Below are positions 54,104-64,000 of a stretch of DNA of 64,000 nt, piece after piece. Each line of letters begins with the position of its first letter. The stretch's first letter is position 1. The position numbers and the translations under genes are program-made. Origin of the DNA: Prochlorococcus sp. scB243_498I20 (lineage in GTDB: Bacteria > Cyanobacteriota > Cyanobacteriia > PCC-6307 > Cyanobiaceae); contig JFMR01000045.1 in assembly GCA_000635015.1 (NCBI GenBank), positions 124,001-188,000 on the forward strand, given 5' to 3'. A model generated the notes under the pieces. It saw only the letters and a program-made list of their open reading frames with translations. It did not search any database and was not told the origin of the DNA.

Positions 54104-55036
54104 TTAACTTAAAGTCCCTCCACAACTTGACCCTGCACCTGCAGTGCAAGCAAAACAATGGTCTTTTACAGCTACCCCGTAGTCAAAAGTAAATGATTCA
54201 TTCAACAGATCAAAAAGTGTCTTTGGTCCTTTATTCTCTCGGAAATTTATCTGTTGGTTAAAGTCACAATCATAAATTTCTCCTAGCCAATTGACGCTAA
54301 TTGTCTTTTTACACATTAGATTTTCTAAATTTTTTTCATTAAAATTTTCTTTTAGTAATCTGTTATAAGTATTTAGTTTCCCTTCTCTTCTAAGAGATTC
54401 CTCATATCTATTTATTGGCATATTAGTTATTGTGTATAAATTATTAAAAACGATATTGTATTTTTCGAATAGAATTTTTTTATAATCCTTCTCCAATATT
54501 TCCTGCGAAGGAGGAAGAATTGGACTTACAGGATTATAAACAAGATTTAATCGTAATCCATTTTCTTTCTTTCCATAGCCTAAATCATTAAGAATTTTTA
54601 TGGCATTAATACTTTTTTCAAAAACGCCAAAACCCCTTTGAAAATCAACATTATTTTTTTCATAACACGGAAGCGAAGCAGTAATTATCACTTTATTTTT
54701 TGCAAGAAATTGAGGAAGATCTTCATAACCTTCTTCAAAAAAAATTGTCAAATTGCATCTATTAATAATATCAACTTGTTTTGTGTTCAAGCTGGTTATT
54801 AGGCTTTTAAATTTTGGGTGAAGTTCTGGCGCACCACCTGTAATATCTAAAGTCTTTATTTTGTATTTTTCAATTATCTTTGGAATAAGAGATATCATTT
54901 CATTGGACATCTTTTCAGTCCTTAGGGGACTCGAATTGACATGACAATGCTTACAAGCCTGATTGCATTTATAACCTATGTTAATTTGCAATGTTTCTAT
55001 AGGTTCTTTATATATTGAGGGGAATTTTTCTTTCAT
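54104..55036 (-). CDS. ArsS-like radical SAM protein (arsenosugar biosynthesis family / DUF3641)
   Basis: CNQACKHCHVNSSPLRTE (CxxxCxxC), LDITGGAPELHPKF, C-terminal HCFACTAGAGSSCGG. Confidence 0.88.
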   Translation of the reverse strand: MKEKFPSIYKEPIETLQINIGYKCNQACKHCHVNSSPLRTEKMSNEMISLIPKIIEKYKIKTLDITGGAPELHPKFKSLITSLNTKQVDIINRCNLTIFFEEGYEDLPQFLAKNKVIITASLPCYEKNNVDFQRGFGVFEKSINAIKILNDLGYGKKENGLRLNLVYNPVSPILPPSQEILEKDYKKILFEKYNIVFNNLYTITNMPINRYEESLRREGKLNTYNRLLKENFNEKNLENLMCKKTISVNWLGEIYDCDFNQQINFRENKGPKTLFDLLNESFTFDYGVAVKDHCFACTAGAGSSCGGTLS

Positions 55037-55076
55037 GAATCTATTATTTACAAATTGTCATTCGGAAATAAAAAAG

Positions 55077-56327
55077 TCAACTATTTTTTTTAAAGTTTGA
55101 TCTCTCATTAGCAAGTTTAATAAACCAACTTATGTATTCTTTGGGACCATTTTTAAAAACTATGTCAAATTTTAAATTGTCATGAACATCACTGATCCCT
55201 ATTAAACCAGTTTTTTTTGTAGAGGGTCTCTCAACTTCACCAGAACTACTATCTACAAAAATTATTTTATTCTTAATCCCAAATTCATTACCTAATATTT
55301 GTATTAATTCTAGAAAAGACCTGTCACTTCCTCCTCTTGAATAACTTTTTTCATCATTATTTTTTTTTGATGTGACTGTGTCACCAACTCCTACAATCAA
55401 AGGCATATCTTCTTTTTGAATAGTTCTTTTGCATAAATCAATTTTTTCTGTAACAGAATTTGGAGAGTTTCTAAAATTAAAGTTTCTTCCAAAAGGCGCT
55501 TTACCAGTTTTATCCGCAATAAATTTATTTAAAAGAAATAAAACTCCAGAATCTTTAACTGCTCCTTTAATAAGTAATTGTATGTCTGTTGATCCGATAT
55601 CATCTTGAGAAGAAAGTTTAATTGTTTCTCTACCATTTTTACTACCTAAATTTGGTGAAATATGAAGGAAAAATGAGTTCTTGAGACCTTCGGATTCAGC
55701 TTTTAAAATGATTTCATTCATCATTTTTTCAAAACTAATTTGAATAAGATTTCTTTTATCAAAATCTTCATGAACTAAATCAAATAGACTATTGAAATTA
55801 ATCGTTGGCGAGAAGCGTGTTTCACATATTGATTTGACTGCGTGAAAATTGATATCCTCTTGGCTAAGTTCAGGAAAAATATTCTTAACTATATAATTAA
55901 ACTTTGGTCTTATTAAACTAGGTACTTTAGATAAAAAACTTAGTTCTTTTTCTGAGACTCCTTCAAAACTTATTTCACCATTACTGTCTTGATACTCTAC
56001 TCCACAGGCAGCTAAACCTCTTAAATATAGTTCTTTGTTTTTAGGCTCAGTAGTGCTGCTTAAACTCCTCTCTATTATTCTGTTAACTCCTCTTGGACCT
56101 TCATGTTCCCCGCAAGTTAATACAAAGAATTCCTCGGCAAATTCTTTTACAGCATAGATATATTTTGATTCTAATTCTCTAGTCATTGGATCTTTAACTA
56201 AAGGGATACAAACTCCGTCAATGTCTTGAATAAATAAGATATTTTTAGAAGAAATTAATTGTTTTTGTTCATTTAAATTACTTGCCATATATTCCATATT
56301 TATAATTATTTTTCTTTTAATTTCCAC
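55077..56327 (-). CDS. stpA: glucosylglycerol-3-phosphatase-like protein (StpA/GgpP)
   Basis: ILFIQDIDGVCIPLVKDPMTRELESKYIYAVKEFAEEFFVLTCGEHEGPRGVNRIIE; NSFFLHISPNLG; PLIVGVGDTVTS...RGGSDRSFLELIQ, resembling Synechocystis StpA throughout. Confidence 0.88.
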   Translation of the reverse strand: MEIKRKIIINMEYMASNLNEQKQLISSKNILFIQDIDGVCIPLVKDPMTRELESKYIYAVKEFAEEFFVLTCGEHEGPRGVNRIIERSLSSTTEPKNKELYLRGLAACGVEYQDSNGEISFEGVSEKELSFLSKVPSLIRPKFNYIVKNIFPELSQEDINFHAVKSICETRFSPTINFNSLFDLVHEDFDKRNLIQISFEKMMNEIILKAESEGLKNSFFLHISPNLGSKNGRETIKLSSQDDIGSTDIQLLIKGAVKDSGVLFLLNKFIADKTGKAPFGRNFNFRNSPNSVTEKIDLCKRTIQKEDMPLIVGVGDTVTSKKNNDEKSYSRGGSDRSFLELIQILGNEFGIKNKIIFVDSSSGEVERPSTKKTGLIGISDVHDNLKFDIVFKNGPKEYISWFIKLANERSNFKKNS

Positions 56328-56457
56328 TTTCTCAGAAATTATAAATTAAAAAACTCAATATTTTCAATAAATAATTTGCTATGGTCAAAAATTGCTTTAA
56401 TGTAGAAAAATATTGGTATGGGTAAGAAATTAAAAAAATTATCAAGAGTTTCCAAAA

Positions 56458-57966
56458 ATGAAGAATAATTTCGTAGAAAACATCAAAGATGAAAAATATT
56501 TTTATTCATTGATTGAAAATATAGAGAATAGCAAAGTTGGATTTTACAGTGTTGGTTTATATCCTGCATCACTAGCATACAACTGTGCTATGCATGGAAA
56601 ATCAAATAATATTCTCTTGGCTCCTAGAGAAAATAGAGATTTGTTAGGTGCTTTCTCGAATGATGTTATTTCTGATATGGATAATGACATTATTGAAAAG
56701 ATTAAGAGAATGGGAAATTATTCTTCAAAGGGAAGAATAAAGTCTTTTGATCTAAAAGATCTTCTTTTGAAATGTGAGATAGTTATTCTTGCCTCAAATA
56801 GTAATCACATACAAGATGATGTTAAAAATGCTTTTGAACTCAGAAAAAATTTAAAAAGAGAAAATGTGGTTCTTGGCTGTCTAGTCGGTTCTTTTTGTAT
56901 TAATAACAAAAATAAAACCCCTTTTATTCTTTGTAATAAATATCCAAATTTAGCTTTTTTTACAGGATTTCATCGTCACGGAGCTTTACGAAATCCTAAT
57001 GATAGTTTTACTGCAAATTTCTGCCATCCTGATGCACTAACAGCATTAATAGGAGCACGCATTTTGAATCAATTATCACCGAAAATTCAAGTTTCTCCTG
57101 GAGTTCACAATATTGAATGTCAATATATAAAGTCAATAAAAAATATCTCATCAATATTTGCAGGTTTTGTAAATAACTTTCATTCCGATAAGCCAGGAAT
57201 GCTGCCTACCATTAATACGATTTTGTTAACTCAATGTTTAGATCAGGCCGCATCAGTATCAATAAAAGTTAGAAAAGAAAATAAATTAGAGAATAAATAT
57301 CTTTCATTAAAAGAACTTGGTTATGGTGAAGAAATAATTAGTGCAAGGGAAATAATTAATTATAAATTTTGTGAAAAAGGAGATTATACTTTTTCTCAAT
57401 TAAATGCTGTTAAGGCTGATGTCTTAGGGAGTATGACTCTACCAACTGAAGGAAAACCAACACGAAATTTTCAAGCAGGACAAGTCTTATCAGATATGCT
57501 TTTGCAACTCAACAGATGTCCAAAAGATGTCTCAGAATTTGTAAATTGGTGTAATAAATATTCTCTCAGTCAAGGAGGTTTAGAAGGTCTAAAATCTTTA
57601 AAATTTTGGCCAGACATTTATAAAGAATTCAAAATTAAAAATAATAATTGTTCAATGATTAATCTGATTTATTTATGCTTTAATGCTAATTCAGAAGAAA
57701 AAAAAGAAATTTATAAGGTTTTAATTAGTTCAGAAGAAATAACTAATTTTTGTCAAGAATCTGTGAAGTCTGAATTATCTTTCGAACTAAATGAAAAATT
57801 AAAAGGAGATTATCTTTTTGATGATATTGAAAACTTTTATAAGAAATTATTTATTGACAAAGAGCAAAACGCCCTTAAAACAAATGAATATAATAATCAA
57901 ATTTCTAAAAAAAATCCTGGTTATATCAATGTATTGAAAATTATTAATAAATATTTTAATAATTGA
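56458..57966 (+). CDS. putative NAD(P)-dependent (glycerol-3-phosphate-dehydrogenase-like) dehydrogenase
   Basis: 502 aa; Rossmann-like start KVGFYSVGLYPASLAYNCAMHGKSNNILLAPRENRDLLG; central NAFELRKNLKRENVVLGCLVGSF; no firm family assignment. Confidence 0.7.
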   Translation: MKNNFVENIKDEKYFYSLIENIENSKVGFYSVGLYPASLAYNCAMHGKSNNILLAPRENRDLLGAFSNDVISDMDNDIIEKIKRMGNYSSKGRIKSFDLKDLLLKCEIVILASNSNHIQDDVKNAFELRKNLKRENVVLGCLVGSFCINNKNKTPFILCNKYPNLAFFTGFHRHGALRNPNDSFTANFCHPDALTALIGARILNQLSPKIQVSPGVHNIECQYIKSIKNISSIFAGFVNNFHSDKPGMLPTINTILLTQCLDQAASVSIKVRKENKLENKYLSLKELGYGEEIISAREIINYKFCEKGDYTFSQLNAVKADVLGSMTLPTEGKPTRNFQAGQVLSDMLLQLNRCPKDVSEFVNWCNKYSLSQGGLEGLKSLKFWPDIYKEFKIKNNNCSMINLIYLCFNANSEEKKEIYKVLISSEEITNFCQESVKSELSFELNEKLKGDYLFDDIENFYKKLFIDKEQNALKTNEYNNQISKKNPGYINVLKIINKYFNN

Positions 57967-58016
57967 TTATTTCTCTAATTTGCTAGAAAGCAAAATTCTT
58001 AATTTATTTACTAATC

Positions 58017-58718
58017 TTGATTGCAGGGTTAGAATTATTATGGTTTAAAAGGTTTTTTTTGAAAAAGGAATTAACTCATCGTTCTCATGAACTTAAAGCT
58101 CTTGGTTGGAATCAAGAAGACTTAACAAGATACGAAGATTTATGGGACTACAGTCAAAGATGGGGATTAATAAATTTAGAAAGAGAAGACAGACAGTTTT
58201 TAAAGAAGGCAGAAAAGTTACTCCCAAAGATCCAAAATAAAAAGATATCCGTTAAAAAAACTATTGAAGAGAAATCTTATTATCTATGGTTAAATTTTTA
58301 CCTCGATGAAATTAATATTTTTAGTAATTCTAATCTTCCAAAAAATAAATATGGTGTTTGGACACTCTTAATTGAAGAGGAAATAAAACTTCTTAAGGAA
58401 TTACAACCAGTTATGGGTCTTCCAGATACTTTAAAAGCTAAGAATCTATTCGAAAATAGAAAAGAGCTTATAAATAAAGCTTTTAGCGAATTTGATGCTA
58501 AGAATAATGATAAGTGTTTCAATTTTGATGAGGTTCTTAATAACTCTGAAAAAGATGTAGGTAAGAATTGGAAATCAATTACTGAAAAAGATCCTAATGC
58601 TAATAAAACTTTTCCAATAATAGATTCTGTAAATATTGAGAAACTCAGATCTGAGATAAAAGATGATTTAAGTTCATATATGAATGATAATTACCCCTCA
58701 TTAAAAAAGGATTTATAA
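58017..58718 (+). CDS. conserved hypothetical protein
   Basis: 233 aa ORF, charged and helical; LTHRSHELKALGWNQEDLTRYEDLWDYSQRWGLINLEREDRQFLKKAEKLL. Confidence 0.8.
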   Translation: MIAGLELLWFKRFFLKKELTHRSHELKALGWNQEDLTRYEDLWDYSQRWGLINLEREDRQFLKKAEKLLPKIQNKKISVKKTIEEKSYYLWLNFYLDEINIFSNSNLPKNKYGVWTLLIEEEIKLLKELQPVMGLPDTLKAKNLFENRKELINKAFSEFDAKNNDKCFNFDEVLNNSEKDVGKNWKSITEKDPNANKTFPIIDSVNIEKLRSEIKDDLSSYMNDNYPSLKKDL

Positions 58719-58774
58719 ATATTTATCTTTTTTTTGTTTTTTTTTGGGACTTTTTTAAGTTAAATAGATAATAG

Positions 58775-60118
<1,344 letters not shown>

Positions 60119-60131
60119 GAAAGGAGATTTA

Positions 60132-61022
60132 TTGGCTTTAATAATTCCTAGTAACTATCACAAGATTAGTGATGTTGAGAAAAATCATATATCTTGGATC
60201 GAACCAGAATTGGCAAAAAGACAGGATATACGTCCTCTTAGGATTGGTATTTTAAATATCATGCCTCTAGGCAAGCAGTATGAATTTAACTTGCTACATC
60301 CACTTGGTTTATCTCCCCTTCAAATTGAGCCAGTTTGGATTAAGCTTAAAACTCACTCATATAAAACCTGGGATCTTAATCATCTGAATAATCTATACAT
60401 TACTTGGGAAGAAGCAAATAATCCAGAACCGTTAGATGGAATCATTATTACTGGAGCACCTATTGAACACCTAGCGTTTGAGGAGGTTAAGTATTGGGAT
60501 GAATTTGTAAAAATTGTAAATGAAGCCAGAAATTCTTGTGCGAGTACTCTTGGATTATGTTGGGCTGGCTTTGCGCTGGCTTATTTGGCAGGGGTCGATA
60601 AGAAAGTTTTTGATAGGAAATTATTTGGGGTATTCCCTTTAAAAAGTCTTGTTCCTGGACACCCTTTGATGGGTACACAAGATGATGAATTTATTTGTCC
60701 TCAAAGTAGATTTGCTGGATTACCAGATTTGGAAATGGAGAAAGCCCAAAAAGAAGGGAAATTGAATTTGTTGGCTTATGGAGAAAACGTTGGATATACA
60801 ATATTTGAATCTAATGATCAAAAACAACTTATGCATTTAGGTCATCCTGAATATACGGTGCATAGAATTATTAGTGAAATTGAAAGAGACAAAGAAAAGG
60901 GAGATGTTCCTCCTCCAAAAAATTTTGATCCAAATAGTTCAAAAACCGCTTGGAGGTCTCATAGGAATTTGCTTTTTCAACAATGGCTTTGGTTCTGTTA
61001 TCAACAAGTTAGTCTTAATTAA
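60132..61022 (+). CDS. metA: homoserine O-acyltransferase (MetA family)
   Basis: RIGILNIMPLGKQYEFNLLHPLGLSPLQIEPVW; DGIIITGAPIEHLAFEEVKYWDE; LGLCWAGFAL; TTG start. Confidence 0.95.
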   Translation: MALIIPSNYHKISDVEKNHISWIEPELAKRQDIRPLRIGILNIMPLGKQYEFNLLHPLGLSPLQIEPVWIKLKTHSYKTWDLNHLNNLYITWEEANNPEPLDGIIITGAPIEHLAFEEVKYWDEFVKIVNEARNSCASTLGLCWAGFALAYLAGVDKKVFDRKLFGVFPLKSLVPGHPLMGTQDDEFICPQSRFAGLPDLEMEKAQKEGKLNLLAYGENVGYTIFESNDQKQLMHLGHPEYTVHRIISEIERDKEKGDVPPPKNFDPNSSKTAWRSHRNLLFQQWLWFCYQQVSLN

Positions 61023-61027
61023 CTTTT

Positions 61028-62593
61028 TTAATGAGCGCATTCCATACCACCTAGTCTTTCAAATAAGTTAAGACTTTCTTTATTTAATCCTACAATTTCA
61101 ACTTTAGAACCACCATTTTGGAACTTTCTAATAATTTGCTCAAGAGCAACAACGCCACTTTGATCCCAAATATGAGCTAAAGACATATCAATTACAATAT
61201 TTTCTGGATGTTCATGAATATCAAATCCTTGTAAAAAATAAATTTTACTTACAAAAAATAATTGTCCTTTTACTTTGTAGGTAGTCAAATTATTTTCTTT
61301 AGCTCTTGAGACAGTTATAACTTTTGCGACTTTTCTGCTGAAAAGGATTGCAGCTAATGCAACTCCAGCAATAACTCCAAGTGCAAGATTATGAGGTTTT
61401 GTTAGCATCGTAACCGCAAAAGTCATAAGCATTACTGCAGTATCACTTTTAGGTATCTTTCTAATATTTTTTAATCCATTTATATCTGCTGTACTTATTG
61501 CTATCGTTATCATGATTGCTACTAAAGCAGCCATTGGTATTGCTCCAATCCAAGACTTCAAGAGGATAATCATAATTAGTAGAGATATACCTGAGGAGAG
61601 AGTTGATAATCTAGATTTACCACCATTTTCAGTATTCATAACAGATTGCCCAACTAAGGCACATCCTGCCATTCCACCAAATAATGATGCCACAATATTT
61701 GCGATTCCCTGTCCTCTTGCTTCTTTATTTTTATTAGAACTTGTATCAGTTACATCGTCTAAAATATCTTGAGTTAAAAAGGTTTCCATTAAACCTACGA
61801 GAGATATTGCAAGTGAAGTAGGTAAAATAATTCCTAATGTTTCAAGACTAAAAGGTACTTTCCCATTTTCTATTGATCCAAAAGGAAGAGAAATACTTGG
61901 TAACCCATCAGGTAATTTACCTAAATCGCTAACTGTTGGGACATCTAGATTCAAGAATATGCTTATGAGAGTAATTAATACTATCGCGATAAGTTGAGAT
62001 GGGACTACTTTTGTGATTTTGGGAAGCCCATAGATAATTATTAATCCTAGAATTACAAGAATCCAAACTACTGGGATCTGAGAATTAACTGGATACTGAC
62101 TCAAAGTTTGTTCAATTAATCCTTTTGATTCTTTAATACCTATTCCTAACTGAGGTAGTTGTGCCTGAAATATTAAAAGCGCCAGTGCATTTACAAATCC
62201 ACTTAATACTCCCGTTGGCACGAATCGCATTTGGTAGGCAAGTCTTAAATATCCCCAAAGAATTTGGAAAATTCCAGTTAATATTCCAGCTGCAATAAGA
62301 TATGGAACTCCTAATCCAGGAGCTTGTGATTCTCCATAAGCAACAAGTCCAGTCATCAAAAGAGCTGTTGATCCTGTAGCTGAAGTGATCATCCCCCTTC
62401 TTCCTCCAACAATCGCAATTGTTATAGATAAGCAAAATGCACCAAAAAGACCAACTTTAGGATCTACACCAGCTATACCTGAAAAAGCAATTGCTTCTGG
62501 GATCATTGCAAAAGCAACAACTAAGCCTGAGAGAATATTTGACTTTGGATCATCTAACCAATTTTTAGATAAATATCTTGAGAAATTTGACAT
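61028..62593 (-). CDS. SulP family anion transporter with STAS domain
   Basis: 521 aa; GLVVAFAMIPEAIAFSGIAGVDPKVGLFGAF; STAS-like NIVIDMSLAHIWDQSGVVALEQII. Confidence 0.94.
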   Translation of the reverse strand: MSNFSRYLSKNWLDDPKSNILSGLVVAFAMIPEAIAFSGIAGVDPKVGLFGAFCLSITIAIVGGRRGMITSATGSTALLMTGLVAYGESQAPGLGVPYLIAAGILTGIFQILWGYLRLAYQMRFVPTGVLSGFVNALALLIFQAQLPQLGIGIKESKGLIEQTLSQYPVNSQIPVVWILVILGLIIIYGLPKITKVVPSQLIAIVLITLISIFLNLDVPTVSDLGKLPDGLPSISLPFGSIENGKVPFSLETLGIILPTSLAISLVGLMETFLTQDILDDVTDTSSNKNKEARGQGIANIVASLFGGMAGCALVGQSVMNTENGGKSRLSTLSSGISLLIMIILLKSWIGAIPMAALVAIMITIAISTADINGLKNIRKIPKSDTAVMLMTFAVTMLTKPHNLALGVIAGVALAAILFSRKVAKVITVSRAKENNLTTYKVKGQLFFVSKIYFLQGFDIHEHPENIVIDMSLAHIWDQSGVVALEQIIRKFQNGGSKVEIVGLNKESLNLFERLGGMECAH

Positions 62594-62623
62594 TTTAAGT
62601 TTCTTTATAATTAAGAAGTTACC

Positions 62624-63904
62624 TCATAAAGGAGGCAAAATACCTTGTGGGTCAAAAATATTCTTTAAAGTTTTTAATTCATTCATTCTATCTCCAAAGG
62701 CTAATGTAATTTCTTCATCATGAGAATTCAAATGATTATGCAATTGGGCTAAGTGAATATTTGGATAAAACTTTTTTAGCTTGCTCCACGATTTATAAAT
62801 CCATTCCAAAGAGATTTCTTTTTCTTGAAGATCATTTTTTTTCCATGATGCATATATCCATGGTTTCCAAGTGCTTTTTCTATGAACAAAAAAGCTTGAG
62901 CCATGATTTAACTTTTTAGTTTTGCAACCTAATTGTTGAGAAGCAATGTAACAGGAATTATTAGGTTTATTATCCATTATTTCGTCCAAACATTTTATGA
63001 AAATTGGGATATCATTTTTTAAATCTTCTCCAAGAAGACTAATTACCTCAGAATGGTTATTTGCATTCAGCTCATATAAATTCAATTCCTTAGGAAAAAA
63101 ATTTATTTTGTTAAAATTTTCATAAAATTGTTTTTCTAAAGTAGGGAATTTGTCTAGAAGCATTACGCATTCTTTTGTTCTTTTATCCACTAAATTATTT
63201 TTGAGTTCAGCAAAAATATATATGTAAATTTTTTGGGCATAAATCCATTGAAGACTAATATTTTCTGGAAAATCCTCTGATAGTTTTATTATTTCTGTAA
63301 GTTCATTTAGATTCACAAATCCTTCAATAACCTTAATTGAATTAGATTGGATAGTCTTAAGTTCTATTTCGGTAATAATTGAAAAGAAGGGTGCTGCGCC
63401 TTTAATTCCTTCCCAAATTAATTGTTCCTCTGTATTTATTTGATTTTTTTTTAAAGAAATAAATGTACCATTACCCAAGAAACCTTTTATTGATTCAATA
63501 TTATCAATGGCTAGTCCGTAGGTTCTACTGAGCGGGCTTACTCCACCAGTAAGTATATAGCCTGCTCCTGGAAGTTTAGAAAGTCCGATCGGAAAACTTC
63601 GATTATATTTTTGTAAATGATTCAATAGATCTCCCATTATTACACCACCTCCAATTGTTACTAGATTGGTTTTTCTATCTAGATGAATTTTGTTGTGTTT
63701 TTTCCTTAGATCAAGTGTTGTAAAACCATTTTTTGCACAGCTAGAAGTTGTACCTCCACTACACACGCAAAGGTGCTCGAATTTTTCGTAAGAATAGTTA
63801 TCCTCATTAAATAAGGATTCATCCACGTCATAAATTAATTTCTTTAATTTTGCATCCTTTGAGTTAATATTTGGAACTTCAAGCAAGTTATTATTATTTT
63901 TCAC
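62624..63904 (-). CDS. FAD-binding oxidoreductase (BBE/glycolate-oxidase-like)
   Basis: LVTIGGGVIMGDLLNHLQKYNRSFPIGLSKLPGAGYILTGGVSPLSRTYGLAIDNIESI; C-terminal LKNIFDPQGILPPL. Confidence 0.85.
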   Translation of the reverse strand: MKNNNNLLEVPNINSKDAKLKKLIYDVDESLFNEDNYSYEKFEHLCVCSGGTTSSCAKNGFTTLDLRKKHNKIHLDRKTNLVTIGGGVIMGDLLNHLQKYNRSFPIGLSKLPGAGYILTGGVSPLSRTYGLAIDNIESIKGFLGNGTFISLKKNQINTEEQLIWEGIKGAAPFFSIITEIELKTIQSNSIKVIEGFVNLNELTEIIKLSEDFPENISLQWIYAQKIYIYIFAELKNNLVDKRTKECVMLLDKFPTLEKQFYENFNKINFFPKELNLYELNANNHSEVISLLGEDLKNDIPIFIKCLDEIMDNKPNNSCYIASQQLGCKTKKLNHGSSFFVHRKSTWKPWIYASWKKNDLQEKEISLEWIYKSWSKLKKFYPNIHLAQLHNHLNSHDEEITLAFGDRMNELKTLKNIFDPQGILPPL

Positions 63905-63951
63905 TACATTATATTGTTCTTTACTATTATGGTATAAATAATAATTTGAAT

Positions 63952-64000
63952 TTGGATAATTTAGATTTGAAGTTAAATAATCAAGTCGCGATACTTATCT
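63952..64000 (+). CDS. possible truncated CDS at right edge
   Basis: TTG GAT AAT TTA GAT TTG AAG TTA AAT AAT CAA GTC GCG ATA CTT ATC reads MDNLDLKLNNQVAILI..., like the start of a Rossmann/SDR protein; divergent from the FAD oxidoreductase; only 49 nt visible. Confidence 0.35.
   Translation, partial: MDNLDLKLNNQVAILI

Noticed and set aside
58721-58760. T-rich run after the 233 aa hypothetical gene (possible terminator)
   Set aside because: Poly-T present but no convincing GC stem before it; AT-rich background makes such runs common.
62133-62723. ORFs 62133-62435 (-) and 62385-62723 (+) over the SulP gene and the 5' end of sulP / 3' end of the oxidoreductase
   Set aside because: Alternative frames of strongly supported genes.

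Overview
This 64 kb AT-rich window (roughly one-third GC by eye) is densely coding. It looks like core chromosome of a high-light-type marine Prochlorococcus: it has a single pcb divinyl-chlorophyll antenna gene, a CrtL-type lycopene cyclase, a POR-like paralog, menD/menB, sds, and very short intergenic gaps. I support about 56 protein-coding genes, including a truncated CocE-type hydrolase at the left edge and a possible truncated gene at the right edge. I saw no rRNA, tRNA, CRISPR array, IS element, integrase or prophage. Most genes are housekeeping: proA, folB, M3 peptidase, ndhD, thrB, glk, thrS, trpS, a Mn/Zn-type ABC transporter, lepB, menD, menB, glgA, murF, glmU, aroA, comB, murI, sds, acs, hisS, pcb, fur-like, metY, metA, SulP. 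The less ordinary items are: (1) comB whose conserved N-terminus has no ATG/GTG/TTG, implying an ATT (or ATA) start; (2) a protein with six perfect-length 10-residue repeats fused to a DUF3721-like tail; (3) a GIY-YIG/T5orf172-like domain fused to a membrane domain; (4) a POR-like SDR divergent from the lycopene cyclase; (5) a StpA-like glucosylglycerol-phosphatase divergent from an orphan ~500 aa Rossmann dehydrogenase that has an overlapping 16-codon mini-ORF; (6) an ArsS-like radical SAM gene; (7) a small accessory cluster between hisS and pcb with an excisionase-like HTH ORF and an unlisted 58 aa ORF; (8) a DUF697 protein without a visible P-loop next to the metal ABC operon. I found nothing that clearly amounts to a new multi-gene defence or mobile system. 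Family names come from recognising protein sequence; no database search was run.
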